From an uncultured Eubacteriales bacterium (lineage in GTDB: Bacteria; Bacillota; Clostridia; Oscillospirales; Acutalibacteraceae): 64,000 nt of DNA. The notes beneath the pieces were generated by a model, which was given only the letters and a program-made list of their open reading frames with translations, was not told the origin of the DNA and ran no database searches. Below, piece after piece: positions 7,366 through 15,320 of this stretch (position 1 is its first letter; each line of letters opens with the position of its first letter). The translations under genes were made by a program, and so were the position numbers. The stretch covers positions 1 to 64,000 of the forward strand of contig CAJKBQ010000015.1 of NCBI GenBank assembly GCA_905198155.1. Direction: 5' to 3'.

Positions 7366-8196
7366 ATGATTACGTATGCGTTATTCAACGTCAAAGGCGG
7401 CGCCGGGAAAACTACCACGGCGGTCAATTTGGCACACATTTTCGCGACGCAAATGCATCAGCGCGTATTGCTGGTTGATTTGGATCCCCAAAGCAACAGC
7501 ACTTCTTTTTTCAGTACGGATGACGTGGATATTCTTCGCGTGATGGAAGAAATCTTTGTCCAACGACGGAAAGATGTTCAAAAACAAAAGCAATACCCGG
7601 TTACGGTTGGCGATTTGTTGTTGGATCGCAATCGGGATCCTCACGATGCCATCTACCCCACCCGGTTTCCGGGTCTTGACCTGATGCCGTCCGACTTGTC
7701 GTTGTCCACCGTGGAGGTTCAGCTCAAAGCAAATCTGATGATTGTGCAGCAGACCTGTCTGCGTCGCGCCATCCAAGCGTTAGCGCCGTCGTACGACATT
7801 TGCATTTTGGATCTGTCGCCGTCGATCAACCTGCTGAACATCAACGGTCTGGCCGTGACCGACTGGATTTTGACGCCGCTGCGGCTCGACCGGTGGGGAC
7901 TTTCCGGATATTGCCTGGCCTCGGAACTAATGGACACCGTGTCGGAATTCAATCCGGAATTGAAAATTGGCGGATGCTTTTTTACGCAATGGTCGCCGTC
8001 AAATCTGTCCGGGCAGATTCGGACATTTATGCAGACGGTACTGGCCGACGAGTACATTGACATTCCCATTCGCAAAGCGGTTCGGGTGGAAGAGACGACA
8101 TACAACCATATGCCGCTGTTAGAGTACGATCCCAAATGCACGGCGGCGCAGGATTACGTTGCACTGGCGGATTATATCCGGACGCATTTTCGCTGA
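7366..8196 (+). CDS. parA: ParA/Soj family partition ATPase
   Basis: A 276-residue deviant-Walker ATPase that moves or positions replicon DNA by ATP-dependent binding to the nucleoid. The Walker A box is NVKGGAGKTTTAVNLA at residues 8-23, with the signature first lysine. LLVDLDPQSNS follows as Walker A', and CILDLSPSINL near residue 147 is Walker B. There is no N-terminal helix-turn-helix, so it resembles chromosomal Soj and plasmid type Ib proteins. It is preceded by its own promoter and a parS-like site, and parB follows 20 bp downstream. Confidence 0.93.
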   Translation: MITYALFNVKGGAGKTTTAVNLAHIFATQMHQRVLLVDLDPQSNSTSFFSTDDVDILRVMEEIFVQRRKDVQKQKQYPVTVGDLLLDRNRDPHDAIYPTRFPGLDLMPSDLSLSTVEVQLKANLMIVQQTCLRRAIQALAPSYDICILDLSPSINLLNINGLAVTDWILTPLRLDRWGLSGYCLASELMDTVSEFNPELKIGGCFFTQWSPSNLSGQIRTFMQTVLADEYIDIPIRKAVRVEETTYNHMPLLEYDPKCTAAQDYVALADYIRTHFR

Positions 8197-8216
8197 ATGA
8201 AACGGAGGATGATGAA

Positions 8217-9206
8217 ATGAGCAAAAAAACATTTTCGATTTACGGAACCGGCCCGGCCAAAGCCGGAGAGGGCTTGCTGAGCAGCGTGTCGCAGCAGGCC
8301 AATGTGTCCGACCGGTCGTCCATTCAGCAGATTCCGGCGACACAGCTGCACGCAAACGCATTGAATCAGACGATGTCGATGGACGACTTGGCGCCGCTGA
8401 AAGACTCCATTGCCGAAATCGGATTGCAGCAGCCATTGGTGGTGACCCGTGATGCGTCCGATGCGTCCGGGACACCGACGTATCGGATTTTGTCCGGTCA
8501 TCGACGTTTCCGCGCACTGTGCGAGTTGCAGGCGGAAAAGCGGATCCCGTACAATCTGATTCCCTGCGTGGTGAAAGATCTCGCGCAGGTGGAGCTGCCG
8601 ATCAGTGCGGAAGCCAAAGAGAAATATGCGATTTCAACGACCAATATTGAAAACCGGACGCAGACATTCAGCGACCGTGTGGCGTTGATGCATATGATGA
8701 TCGATGTGTACCATGAATTGAAGGCGGTGAAGTCGCCGGAGACGATCGCCGGCCGCCGGGCGTTCCTGGCCAAACGGTTGAAGCTGTCCGGCACGCAGAT
8801 TCAGGATCTGCTGTACATCGACAAAAATATTGTGCCGGAGGGACGTGCACTGCTCGATGACGGCCAGATGACGTTGACAGCCGCGCTGGCGCTGGCGCAT
8901 CAGTCGCCGGAGGATCAGCGGGCAAAGCTGCGGTTTGACCGGGAATCGGCGGCGTATGCGGCGGAGCATGCACACATATTGCCCAAAGACCAGACGCCGC
9001 AGGCGGAAGACATGAACGCGGACGGCGAATGGACGCCGGTGCTGACGCGCGATTTGCTGGCCAATCTGGGGGCGCGGTTCACGTCGTTGGCGGAGCTGCT
9101 CGACGTGGAGAATCTGTCCGATCGGCAGCGCGAGGTTTATGCCGGGTATGCGGCGCGCGTGAACCGGATGCTGACGAAGATGGAAAAGAAAATCGGGCGG
9201 ATGTGA
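8217..9206 (+). CDS. parB: ParB family centromere-binding protein
   Basis: A 329-residue ParB. The N-terminal CTPase-type ParB/Srx domain covers about 35-150, beginning with IQQIPATQLHANAL and holding the family motif as LSGHRRFRALCEL (usual form GERRxRA). A central helix-turn-helix region follows at about 165-225 (KRLKLSGTQIQDLLYID). The C-terminus is probably a dimerisation domain. GGAGG lies ten bases before the ATG at 8217; a longer frame to 8136 would overlap parA. Its likely DNA targets are the AAGTGTCGGT palindromes on both sides of the operon. Confidence 0.9.
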   Translation: MSKKTFSIYGTGPAKAGEGLLSSVSQQANVSDRSSIQQIPATQLHANALNQTMSMDDLAPLKDSIAEIGLQQPLVVTRDASDASGTPTYRILSGHRRFRALCELQAEKRIPYNLIPCVVKDLAQVELPISAEAKEKYAISTTNIENRTQTFSDRVALMHMMIDVYHELKAVKSPETIAGRRAFLAKRLKLSGTQIQDLLYIDKNIVPEGRALLDDGQMTLTAALALAHQSPEDQRAKLRFDRESAAYAAEHAHILPKDQTPQAEDMNADGEWTPVLTRDLLANLGARFTSLAELLDVENLSDRQREVYAGYAARVNRMLTKMEKKIGRM

Positions 9207-9259
9207 AGATCAACCGGCTTGCATAAACCGGCCGCCCCGGCAATTCAACGCAAAAATCC

Positions 9260-9280
9260 AAGTGTCGGTGACCGACACTT
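9260..9280. promoter_or_regulatory. parS site 2
   Basis: Perfect 10-base arms AAGTGTCGGT and ACCGACACTT around a central G, 53 bp after the parB stop. Confidence 0.82.
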
Positions 9281-9285
9281 TTCAA

Positions 9286-9319
9286 ATCCGGCGGATCGGG
9301 TGCAGCTCGTCCGCCGGAT
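9286..9319 (+). terminator. Hairpin after parB, probable terminator
   Basis: Perfect arms ATCCGGCGGA (9286-9295) and TCCGCCGGAT (9310-9319), followed by a weak CTGTTTC tract. It lies between parS sites 2 and 3. Confidence 0.5.
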
Positions 9320-9391
9320 CTGTTTCGATTAGATTGGGTTGTTGGATGCACCTGAATGGGTCAAAGGCTGCTCTGCCCCATCGTTTTTTGA

Positions 9392-9412
9392 AAGTGTCGG
9401 TGACCGACACTT
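9392..9412. promoter_or_regulatory. parS site 3
   Basis: Identical to site 2, with one further A and T extending the arms to 11 bases (9391-9413). It is 132 bp from site 2 and 36 bp upstream of the response-regulator promoter. Confidence 0.82.
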
Positions 9413-9447
9413 TTTCTTTATGCTTTCTTAATTTCCGATTAAGGTGC

Positions 9448-9476
9448 TGGACGTGGCAGGCGATTTGTGGTACAAT
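9448..9476 (+). promoter_or_regulatory. Promoter of the two-component operon
   Basis: TGGACG (9448-9453), 17 bases, TACAAT (9471-9476), 28 bp before the response-regulator start. Confidence 0.6.
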
Positions 9477-9504
9477 AAAGAAAACAGCGAAAAGGGGCAG
9501 ACAG

Positions 9505-10209
9505 ATGACAACCATATTGATATGCGACGACGATCGGGACATTACGGCGGCACTGGCGGTCTATTTGAAGGCGGAGGGGTACGCGGTACGGACGGCGTCC
9601 AATGGGCGCGAAGCGGTGGAAACGGTGCGGACGACGCCGGTACAGCTGGTATTGATGGATATCATGATGCCGGTGATGGACGGCGTGACGGCGATGGCGC
9701 AGATTCGGGAGACGAGCAATGTGCCGGTGATCCTGCTGACGGCGAAAGGCGAGGACAGCGATAAAATTTTGGGGCTGAACGTCGGCGCGGACGATTACAT
9801 CACCAAGCCGTTCAACCCGGTGGAAGTGGTGGCGCGGGTGCGGTCGCAGCTGCGGCGGTATTTGCAGCTGGGCGCAGATACGCGGGCGGCGCGGCTGGCG
9901 ATTGGGTCAATCATGCTGGACGACCGGCGCAAGGAGGTGCGGCGCGACGGGGAACTGATCGGGCTGACGCCGACGGAGTACGAGATTTTGAAGCTGCTGA
10001 TGGCGCGGTGCGGTGAAGTGATTGCGCCGCGGGAGATCTACCGGCAGGTGTGGCACGCGGAGCCGTATGGCGCGGAAGCGACGGTGGCGGTACACATCCG
10101 GCACCTGCGCGAAAAACTGGAATTGAACCCGGCGGAGCCGCGCTATTTGAAGGTGGTGTGGGCGCAGGGATACAAATTTGAAGAATGCGGAAGGGACGCG
10201 ATAACGTGA
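9505..10209 (+). CDS. OmpR/PhoB-type response regulator
   Basis: A 234-residue regulator. The receiver domain covers 1-115, with acidic pocket CDDD (7-10), phosphoacceptor Asp52 in LMDIMMP, and the conserved Lys in NVGADDYITKPFN. The C-terminal winged helix is at about 135-230 (LTPTEYEILKLLM, then VAVHIRHLREKLE). AAAGGGG sits before the ATG at 9505; the frame continues upstream to 9262 through a parS site, but no ribosome site supports that. It is closest in style to VanR, and its kinase overlaps its 3' end. Target genes unknown; the aromatic operon downstream has its own promoter. Confidence 0.93.
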   Translation: MTTILICDDDRDITAALAVYLKAEGYAVRTASNGREAVETVRTTPVQLVLMDIMMPVMDGVTAMAQIRETSNVPVILLTAKGEDSDKILGLNVGADDYITKPFNPVEVVARVRSQLRRYLQLGADTRAARLAIGSIMLDDRRKEVRRDGELIGLTPTEYEILKLLMARCGEVIAPREIYRQVWHAEPYGAEATVAVHIRHLREKLELNPAEPRYLKVVWAQGYKFEECGRDAIT

Positions 10210-12032
10210 AGCGAATGGACGGGAAGCGCCGCGTGCGGGCGATGCCGTATGTCCGCACGGTGTTGTTTGCGCTGTGCCTGGTGGGATTCGGCGTGCTGAC
10301 CGCGCTGGCGGCGGCGCTGGATTGCTATTTGGAACCGCAGGCGGCAGTGGAACGGCGCGTATTTGACGTGCAGCTGTACCGGGATTGGGAACGGGTGAAC
10401 GAGATCCTGCGGCGCGGCACAGACGGCGCATCGGAATTGCAATATTTGCCGGGCAACCTGTGCTACCAGGCGGTGCGGGCGGACGGCGCGGTGATTTTGA
10501 CAAGCGCATCGGCCGCATCCGGCTGGACGGCGCGGGTGACGGTGGAGCTGGATACCGCCGTGGTCAGCGGCGACACGGAAACGCCGGTCACGCTGCGCGT
10601 CGGCGTCGTGCAGGATCTGCAATCGGACGACGTGTATGCCGTGCTGTACGGCGCGGTGCGCGTGCTGTACGGCGGGCGGATTGCGTTCCCGCTGGCCGCC
10701 TTGCTGGCGGCGGCGGCCGTACTGGTGTGCATCGTGCAGCTGTGCGCGGATGCCGGGCGCGATCCGGAAGGCGCGACGCATGCGCGCGGATTCAGCCGGA
10801 TCCCGGCGGATATGCTGGCTGCGGGCGTATTTTTGCTGGCGAGTTTGACGGTGTCGTGCCCGGATTGGTCGATGTCCATGAACGGGCGGTATGTGTGCCT
10901 GGCGCTGCTGCTGTGCATCGATTTTGCCGTCGCGCTGGCGCTGCCGGTGACGATTGCCGTGCGCGTCCGCAGCGGCACCCTGCTGCGCAACACGGTGATT
11001 TTCCGCGTTGGACGAGGACTGGTGCGCGCTGTGCGGTGGCTGTACGGCGCGATTCCGGCGGCGCCCGCGGCGGCTGGGACGCTGGCGCTGCTGGCGGTGT
11101 GCAATGCGGCGCTGGTGGGCCACACGGATCGGACGACGATGGCGTGGATTTTGATCGGCGAAGCGGCCGTATTGATTCCGTTGGCTTTGTATTTCGGCGG
11201 GCAGCAGCGGAAAATCCATGAAATAATCGCGCAGATTGCCGCCGACCCGAACGCGCCGGTCGATGTGTCCGGCCTGGCGGCGCCGTATCGTGCGGCGGGG
11301 GCGTCGCTGGCGCACATCCGCGACGGGATTGCCGATGCCGTGGCGGCGCAGCTGCGCAGCGAGCGGTTCAAAACCGAATTGATTACCAATGTGTCGCACG
11401 ATTTGAAAACGCCGCTGACGTCGATCATCAATTACACCGACCTGCTGGGGCGCGAACCGGCGGGGAGCGCGGCGGCCGCAGAATACGTGGCGGTGCTCAG
11501 CCGGCAGTCGATCCGACTGAAAAAGCTGATTGAGGATCTGATCGAAGCGTCGAAAGCGGCCACGGGCAACCTGCCGGTACACTGGGCGGACTGCGCGGTG
11601 GGCGTGCTGCTGCGGCAGGCGGCGGGCGAATATGCCGATCGGCTGGCGGCGGCGCAGCTGGAACCGGTGCTGGAGCTCCCGGAGGCGGAGCTGATGATCC
11701 GGGCGGACAGCCGCCATTTGGGGCGGATGCTGGACAATCTGCTCCAAAATATCTGCAAGTACGCGCATCCCGGTACCCGGGTATACATTTCCGCCGCGCA
11801 GACGAACAGCGGGGTCGAGATGCTGTTCCGCAACGTCTCGCGCGACCGGATTGCGCAGGACGCGGCCGCGCTCACCGAGCGATTCGTCCGCGGCGACAGC
11901 GCCCGCACGTCCGAAGGCAGCGGGTTGGGGCTGGCGATTGTGCGGTCGCTGGCGGAGCTGCAAGGCGGCCGGCTGGAAATTACCGTGGACGGCGATTTGT
12001 TCCGCGCTCGGCTGATTTTTCCGGCTGCATAA
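10206..12032 (+). CDS. Membrane sensor histidine kinase
   Basis: Partner of the preceding regulator. The N-terminal half has about six hydrophobic segments in total: one near residues 15-40, one after an outside loop of about 120 residues, and four more up to about residue 345. A HisKA domain then has VSHDLKTPLTSIINYTDLL (phospho-His near residue 398), the N box is NLLQNICKYA and the G box is GSGLGLAIV. I chose GTG at 10206, whose GTGA overlaps the regulator stop and which has GGAAGG upstream; ATG at 10185 or 10215 is also possible. No vanH/A/X genes are nearby, so a glycopeptide-resistance role is not indicated. Confidence 0.88.
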   Translation: MKRMDGKRRVRAMPYVRTVLFALCLVGFGVLTALAAALDCYLEPQAAVERRVFDVQLYRDWERVNEILRRGTDGASELQYLPGNLCYQAVRADGAVILTSASAASGWTARVTVELDTAVVSGDTETPVTLRVGVVQDLQSDDVYAVLYGAVRVLYGGRIAFPLAALLAAAAVLVCIVQLCADAGRDPEGATHARGFSRIPADMLAAGVFLLASLTVSCPDWSMSMNGRYVCLALLLCIDFAVALALPVTIAVRVRSGTLLRNTVIFRVGRGLVRAVRWLYGAIPAAPAAAGTLALLAVCNAALVGHTDRTTMAWILIGEAAVLIPLALYFGGQQRKIHEIIAQIAADPNAPVDVSGLAAPYRAAGASLAHIRDGIADAVAAQLRSERFKTELITNVSHDLKTPLTSIINYTDLLGREPAGSAAAAEYVAVLSRQSIRLKKLIEDLIEASKAATGNLPVHWADCAVGVLLRQAAGEYADRLAAAQLEPVLELPEAELMIRADSRHLGRMLDNLLQNICKYAHPGTRVYISAAQTNSGVEMLFRNVSRDRIAQDAAALTERFVRGDSARTSEGSGLGLAIVRSLAELQGGRLEITVDGDLFRARLIFPAA

Positions 12033-12059
12033 AAATTCAAAGAAATTTGCCGAAACCCC

Positions 12060-12088
12060 TTGACAATTCCCCGGAATCGTGATACACT
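12060..12088 (+). promoter_or_regulatory. Promoter of the aromatic operon leader
   Basis: TTGACA (12060-12065), 17 bases, TACACT (12083-12088). Transcription would start near 12095, giving about 45 bases before the leader-peptide start. Confidence 0.8.
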
Positions 12089-12139
12089 TATAGCAAATCC
12101 GAAAGACGGAAATTCAGAGGAAACGGAGCGCCATCGATC

Positions 12140-12238
12140 ATGCAGTCGAAGCTGTTTGCAGCTGAATACGCGTTTACCTACTATTACTTTTACTTTAAAA
12201 GTAGTAGTGATTCGTGCTGCAAACAAAATTGGTCGTAA
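12140..12238 (+). CDS. Aromatic-rich leader peptide (32 aa) of the attenuator
   Basis: A 32-codon frame with GGAG (12125-12128) 11 bases before the ATG. It has five Tyr and four Phe codons: F6, Y10, F12, Y14, Y15, Y16, F17, Y18, F19. Residues 14-19 (YYYFYF) are a run of six aromatic residues, followed by KSSSD and one Trp near the end. Such a run is not expected by chance and is the hallmark of leader peptides that sense charged tRNA-Phe and tRNA-Tyr. The peptide itself needs no function; the position of the ribosome on these codons is what matters. It is too short for usual gene callers. Confidence 0.88.
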   Translation: MQSKLFAAEYAFTYYYFYFKSSSDSCCKQNWS

Positions 12239-12309
12239 AAGCGCTTTTCCGCATCGTGAAAAGTTCGATCATCCGCCGCACAGAATCACGTCTGTGCGGC
12301 GGATTTTTT
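12153..12309 (+). promoter_or_regulatory. Transcription attenuator: alternative hairpins ending in a terminator
   Basis: Segment 1:2: TGTTTGCAGC (12153-12162) pairs perfectly with GCTGCAAACA (12216-12225), with an inner hairpin TACTTTTA (12185-12192) and TAAAAGTA (12196-12203). Segment 2:3 (antiterminator): 12207-12220 pairs with 12275-12289, 13 pairs with one bulge and one mismatch, including GTGATTC with GAATCAC. Segment 3:4 (terminator): 12271-12283 pairs with 12292-12304, 13 perfect pairs, then a T-run to 12309. A ribosome stalled on the Tyr/Phe codons would mask segment 1 and free segment 2 to form 2:3, so transcription continues. A ribosome reaching the stop at 12236 covers segment 2, and 3:4 then terminates. 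Confidence 0.87.
12271..12309 (+). terminator. Attenuator terminator
   Basis: Perfect GC-rich 13-bp stem ATCCGCCGCACAG (12271-12283) with CTGTGCGGCGGAT (12292-12304) and a T-run, 48 bp before aroF. Confidence 0.9.
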
Positions 12310-12357
12310 CATTCGGTTTCCGCCCGTATTTTTGAATGACAGAAAGGAAGAACCCCA

Positions 12358-13362
12358 ATGATTACCGTATTGAAGCCCGGCACCACCGATGAACAAATGA
12401 ACCAGCTGATCCAATGGCTGCGCAACCAGCACCTGGACGTCCACGTCTCCCGCGGGCAGGATTACACGATTTTGGGACTGATCGGCGACACGTCCAACGT
12501 GGACATGGACCTGATCGCCAGCCTGGACATGGTCGAGTCCGTGAAGCGCGTCAGCGAGCCGTTCAAGCAGTGCAGCCGCAAATTCCACCCGGACGACACC
12601 GTTGTCACGGCGGGCGGCGTGTCGATCGGCGGCGGCCACTTCGCGATCATCGCGGGGCCGTGCTCGGTGGAATCGCGCGAGCAGGTGACCGCAATCGCCA
12701 AAGACGTCAAGGCCGCGGGGGCGCTGCTGCTGCGCGGCGGCGCGTTCAAACCGCGCACCTCGCCGTACGATTTCCAGGGGCTGAAAGCCGACGGGATCGA
12801 ACTGCTGGAAGAGGCCAAGCGCGAAACGGGGATGCCGATCGTGACCGAGATCATGAATGCGAACCACCTGCCGCTGTTTGAAAATGTAGATATTATTCAG
12901 GTTGGTGCGCGAAATATGCAGAATTTTGAATTGTTGAAGGAGCTGGGGCACACCCACAAGCCGATTCTGCTCAAACGCGGGCTGGCGAACACGATGAAAG
13001 AGCTGCTGATGAGCGCCGAATACATCATGGCGGGCGGCAACGACCGGATCATCCTGTGCGAGCGCGGGATCCGGACGTTTGAAACGTACACGCGCAACAC
13101 GCTGGATTTGTCGGCGGTGCCGATGCTCCACGAATTGACGCATTTGCCGGTGGTTGTGGATCCGAGCCATGCGACGGGCGCGGCGCGGCTGGTGAAGCCG
13201 ATGGCGATGGCGGCGGCGGCCGCGGGGGCCGACGGTCTGATGATCGAAGTGCACAACGACCCGATTCACGCATTGTGCGACGGCGCGCAGTCGCTGACCC
13301 CGGCGCAGTTTGCCGACGTCGCGGCGCGGGTGCGGCAGATTCGCGCGGTGGTCGAGGCGTAA
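12358..13362 (+). CDS. aroF: 3-deoxy-7-phosphoheptulonate synthase (DAHP synthase)
   Basis: The first shikimate step: phosphoenolpyruvate plus erythrose 4-phosphate to DAHP. It has 334 residues. An N-terminal ferredoxin-like regulatory domain (about 1-70, including DYTILGLIGDTS) is followed by a type I-beta TIM barrel with GPCSVES near 100, RGGAFKPRTSPYDFQG near 125, and VDPSHATG near 265. This is the Thermotoga/Clostridium type, in which the N-terminal domain mediates feedback by Tyr or Phe. AAAGGAAG precedes the ATG. It is the first structural gene after the attenuator. Confidence 0.95.
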   Translation: MITVLKPGTTDEQMNQLIQWLRNQHLDVHVSRGQDYTILGLIGDTSNVDMDLIASLDMVESVKRVSEPFKQCSRKFHPDDTVVTAGGVSIGGGHFAIIAGPCSVESREQVTAIAKDVKAAGALLLRGGAFKPRTSPYDFQGLKADGIELLEEAKRETGMPIVTEIMNANHLPLFENVDIIQVGARNMQNFELLKELGHTHKPILLKRGLANTMKELLMSAEYIMAGGNDRIILCERGIRTFETYTRNTLDLSAVPMLHELTHLPVVVDPSHATGAARLVKPMAMAAAAAGADGLMIEVHNDPIHALCDGAQSLTPAQFADVAARVRQIRAVVEA

Positions 13363-13417
13363 GCATGGGGGAGAGGGGATTTCCCCCACAAATACCAACC
13401 AGAAAGGACTGAGCCGG

Positions 13418-14245
13418 ATGAATATCGGCATCGTAGGATTGGGACTTATTGGCGGATCGCTTGCCAAAGCGTGGAAAGCGTACACCGACGCGCGCGTGTA
13501 TGGCTACGACCGCGACAAATCGGTGACAGAATATGCGCAGCTCAGCGGCGCAATCGACGGTGCGCTGACCGATGAAACGCTGGCGTCGTGCGAATTGGTC
13601 ATGCTGGCGCTGTTGCCGGCGGCGGAGATCGAATACGTGCAGGCGCACGCCGATGCGCTGCGCGGCAAAACGGTGATCGACTGCGCCGGAACGAAGCAAA
13701 CCGTGTGCGATGTGTGCTTCCCGATTGCTGCGGCACACGAATTTTGCTTCGTCGGCGGCCACCCGATGGCCGGCACGCACCACTCCGGGTTCAAATACAG
13801 CCGCGAAAGCCTGTTCCAGGGCGCGCCGATGGTGCTGGTCGTGCCGGAAAATAATGACATTGTGGAGCTGGACCGCATTCAATCGATGCTGCGGCCGCTC
13901 GGATTCGCGCGGTTTTCGGTGACGACGGCGGCGGCGCACGACCGGATGATCGCGTTCACGTCGCAGCTGGCGCACATCGTGTCCAACGCGTACATCAAAA
14001 GCCCGGAAGCGGAAGCGCACGCCGGATTTTCGGCCGGCAGCTACAAAGATTTGACGCGCGTCGCGGAGCTGAATCCGGAAATGTGGGCGCGGCTGTTTTT
14101 GGACAACGCGTCGCCGCTGTTGGCGGAGCTGGACGGATTGATCGGCCATTTGACGGAATACCGCGACGCAATCGCGGCAAATGACTACGAAACATTGCGG
14201 CAATTGCTGCATGACGGCAGCGAACGGAAAAAATCCGTGTCGTGA
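13418..14245 (+). CDS. tyrA: Prephenate dehydrogenase
   Basis: Converts prephenate to 4-hydroxyphenylpyruvate, the tyrosine branch. It has 275 residues: a Rossmann motif GIVGLGLIGGSLAKAW at 3-18, the GGHPMAGTHHSGF active-site block with the catalytic His near residue 115, and an all-helical C-terminal dimerisation domain. There is no ACT domain, so feedback would act elsewhere. GAAAGGA supports the ATG at 13418. It follows aroF by 55 bp and precedes aroB. Confidence 0.93.
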   Translation: MNIGIVGLGLIGGSLAKAWKAYTDARVYGYDRDKSVTEYAQLSGAIDGALTDETLASCELVMLALLPAAEIEYVQAHADALRGKTVIDCAGTKQTVCDVCFPIAAAHEFCFVGGHPMAGTHHSGFKYSRESLFQGAPMVLVVPENNDIVELDRIQSMLRPLGFARFSVTTAAAHDRMIAFTSQLAHIVSNAYIKSPEAEAHAGFSAGSYKDLTRVAELNPEMWARLFLDNASPLLAELDGLIGHLTEYRDAIAANDYETLRQLLHDGSERKKSVS

Positions 14246-14267
14246 TGGGGGAAAGGAGCAGGCGGGC

Positions 14268-15320
14268 ATGACTACCATTCGAGTGGAAACGGCGCGGCCG
14301 TACGAAGTCCGCGTGGGCGCGGGGCTGCTGGATCAGCTGGGCGTGCAGCTGCGGGCGCGCTGCAAAAGCGGCCGGGCCGTGATCGTCAGCGACGACCATG
14401 TGGCCCCGCTGCACGGCGCGGCAGCGGAACGGTCGCTGAACCGGAGCGGATTTTCGACGGAAAAATTTATCATTCCGAGCGGAGAAGCGTCAAAATGCGG
14501 CGAAATCTACATAAAGTTGCTGCGCTTTCTGGCCGCCCATCAGATCACGCGCACGGACGTGCTGGTAGCGCTCGGCGGCGGCGTGGTCGGCGACCTGACG
14601 GGCTTCGCGGCGGCGACGTACCTGCGCGGCGTGCCGTTTGTGCAGGTGCCGACGACGCTGCTCGCAGCGGTCGATTCGTCAGTCGGCGGGAAAACAGCCA
14701 TTGATTTGCCGGAAGGGAAAAATCTGGTCGGTGCATTTTACCAGCCGATGCTGGTTTTGTGCGATATTGACACGCTAAATACCCTGCCGCCGGAAATCTT
14801 CGCCGACGGCTGCGCGGAGGTTATCAAATACGGCATCCTCGGTGACAAAGAATTGTTTACACAGCTGGAAAAAACCGGATTGCAATTTGACCGCGAATCG
14901 GTGATCGCCGCCAGCGTCCGGATGAAGCGCGACGTGGTGTCGCGCGACGAATTCGACACCGGCGTCCGCCAGTTGCTGAACCTGGGTCACACCTTTGCGC
15001 ACGGCATCGAGTCGTGCAGCGGCTACACCATCCCGCACGGCCGCGCGGTCGCAGCGGGCACGGCAATCATCGCACGCGCGGCTGCAGCGAAAGGATACTG
15101 TACCGACGCGACAGTCCGGCGCATTGAATCGATTTTGACGCAATTTGGCTTGCCAATCCGCACCAAATTCACTGCATCTCAGCTGGCAGCCCGCGCGCTC
15201 AGCGACAAAAAACGCGACGGCGACGCGATCAACCTGATCGTGCCGCGCGCCATCGGGACGTGCGACCGCGTGTCGGTGCCGGTGTCCGAACTGGCGCTTT
15301 GGGCGGAGGCCGGGGTATGA
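14268..15320 (+). CDS. aroB: 3-dehydroquinate synthase
   Basis: NAD- and metal-dependent ring closure of DAHP to 3-dehydroquinate. At 350 residues it is the usual size. Signatures: LGGGVVGDLTGFAAATYLRG near 100, VDSSVGGKTAIDLPEGKNL (nucleotide and substrate site), and GHTFAHGIE with HGRAV, which supply metal-binding His residues. GAAAGGAG before the ATG at 14268 sets the start. Its stop codon overlaps the aroA start by four bases, which indicates translational coupling. Confidence 0.95.
   Translation: MTTIRVETARPYEVRVGAGLLDQLGVQLRARCKSGRAVIVSDDHVAPLHGAAAERSLNRSGFSTEKFIIPSGEASKCGEIYIKLLRFLAAHQITRTDVLVALGGGVVGDLTGFAAATYLRGVPFVQVPTTLLAAVDSSVGGKTAIDLPEGKNLVGAFYQPMLVLCDIDTLNTLPPEIFADGCAEVIKYGILGDKELFTQLEKTGLQFDRESVIAASVRMKRDVVSRDEFDTGVRQLLNLGHTFAHGIESCSGYTIPHGRAVAAGTAIIARAAAAKGYCTDATVRRIESILTQFGLPIRTKFTASQLAARALSDKKRDGDAINLIVPRAIGTCDRVSVPVSELALWAEAGV

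Noticed and set aside
10143..11963. 606-codon minus-strand frame opposite the histidine kinase
   Set aside because: Arg/Gln/His-rich shadow of a high-GC gene with no ribosome site; the plus strand has full kinase motifs.
9505..12032. Vancomycin-resistance regulation (VanRS)
   Set aside because: Only general similarity of the two-component pair; no vanH, vanA or vanX genes in the window.
12089..12357. T-box riboswitch upstream of aroF
   Set aside because: No T-box core or specifier stem recognised; the leader peptide and alternative stems explain the region better.
12286..14278. Long minus-strand frames opposite aroF and tyrA
   Set aside because: No domain sense and no start signals; the plus-strand genes have all expected motifs.
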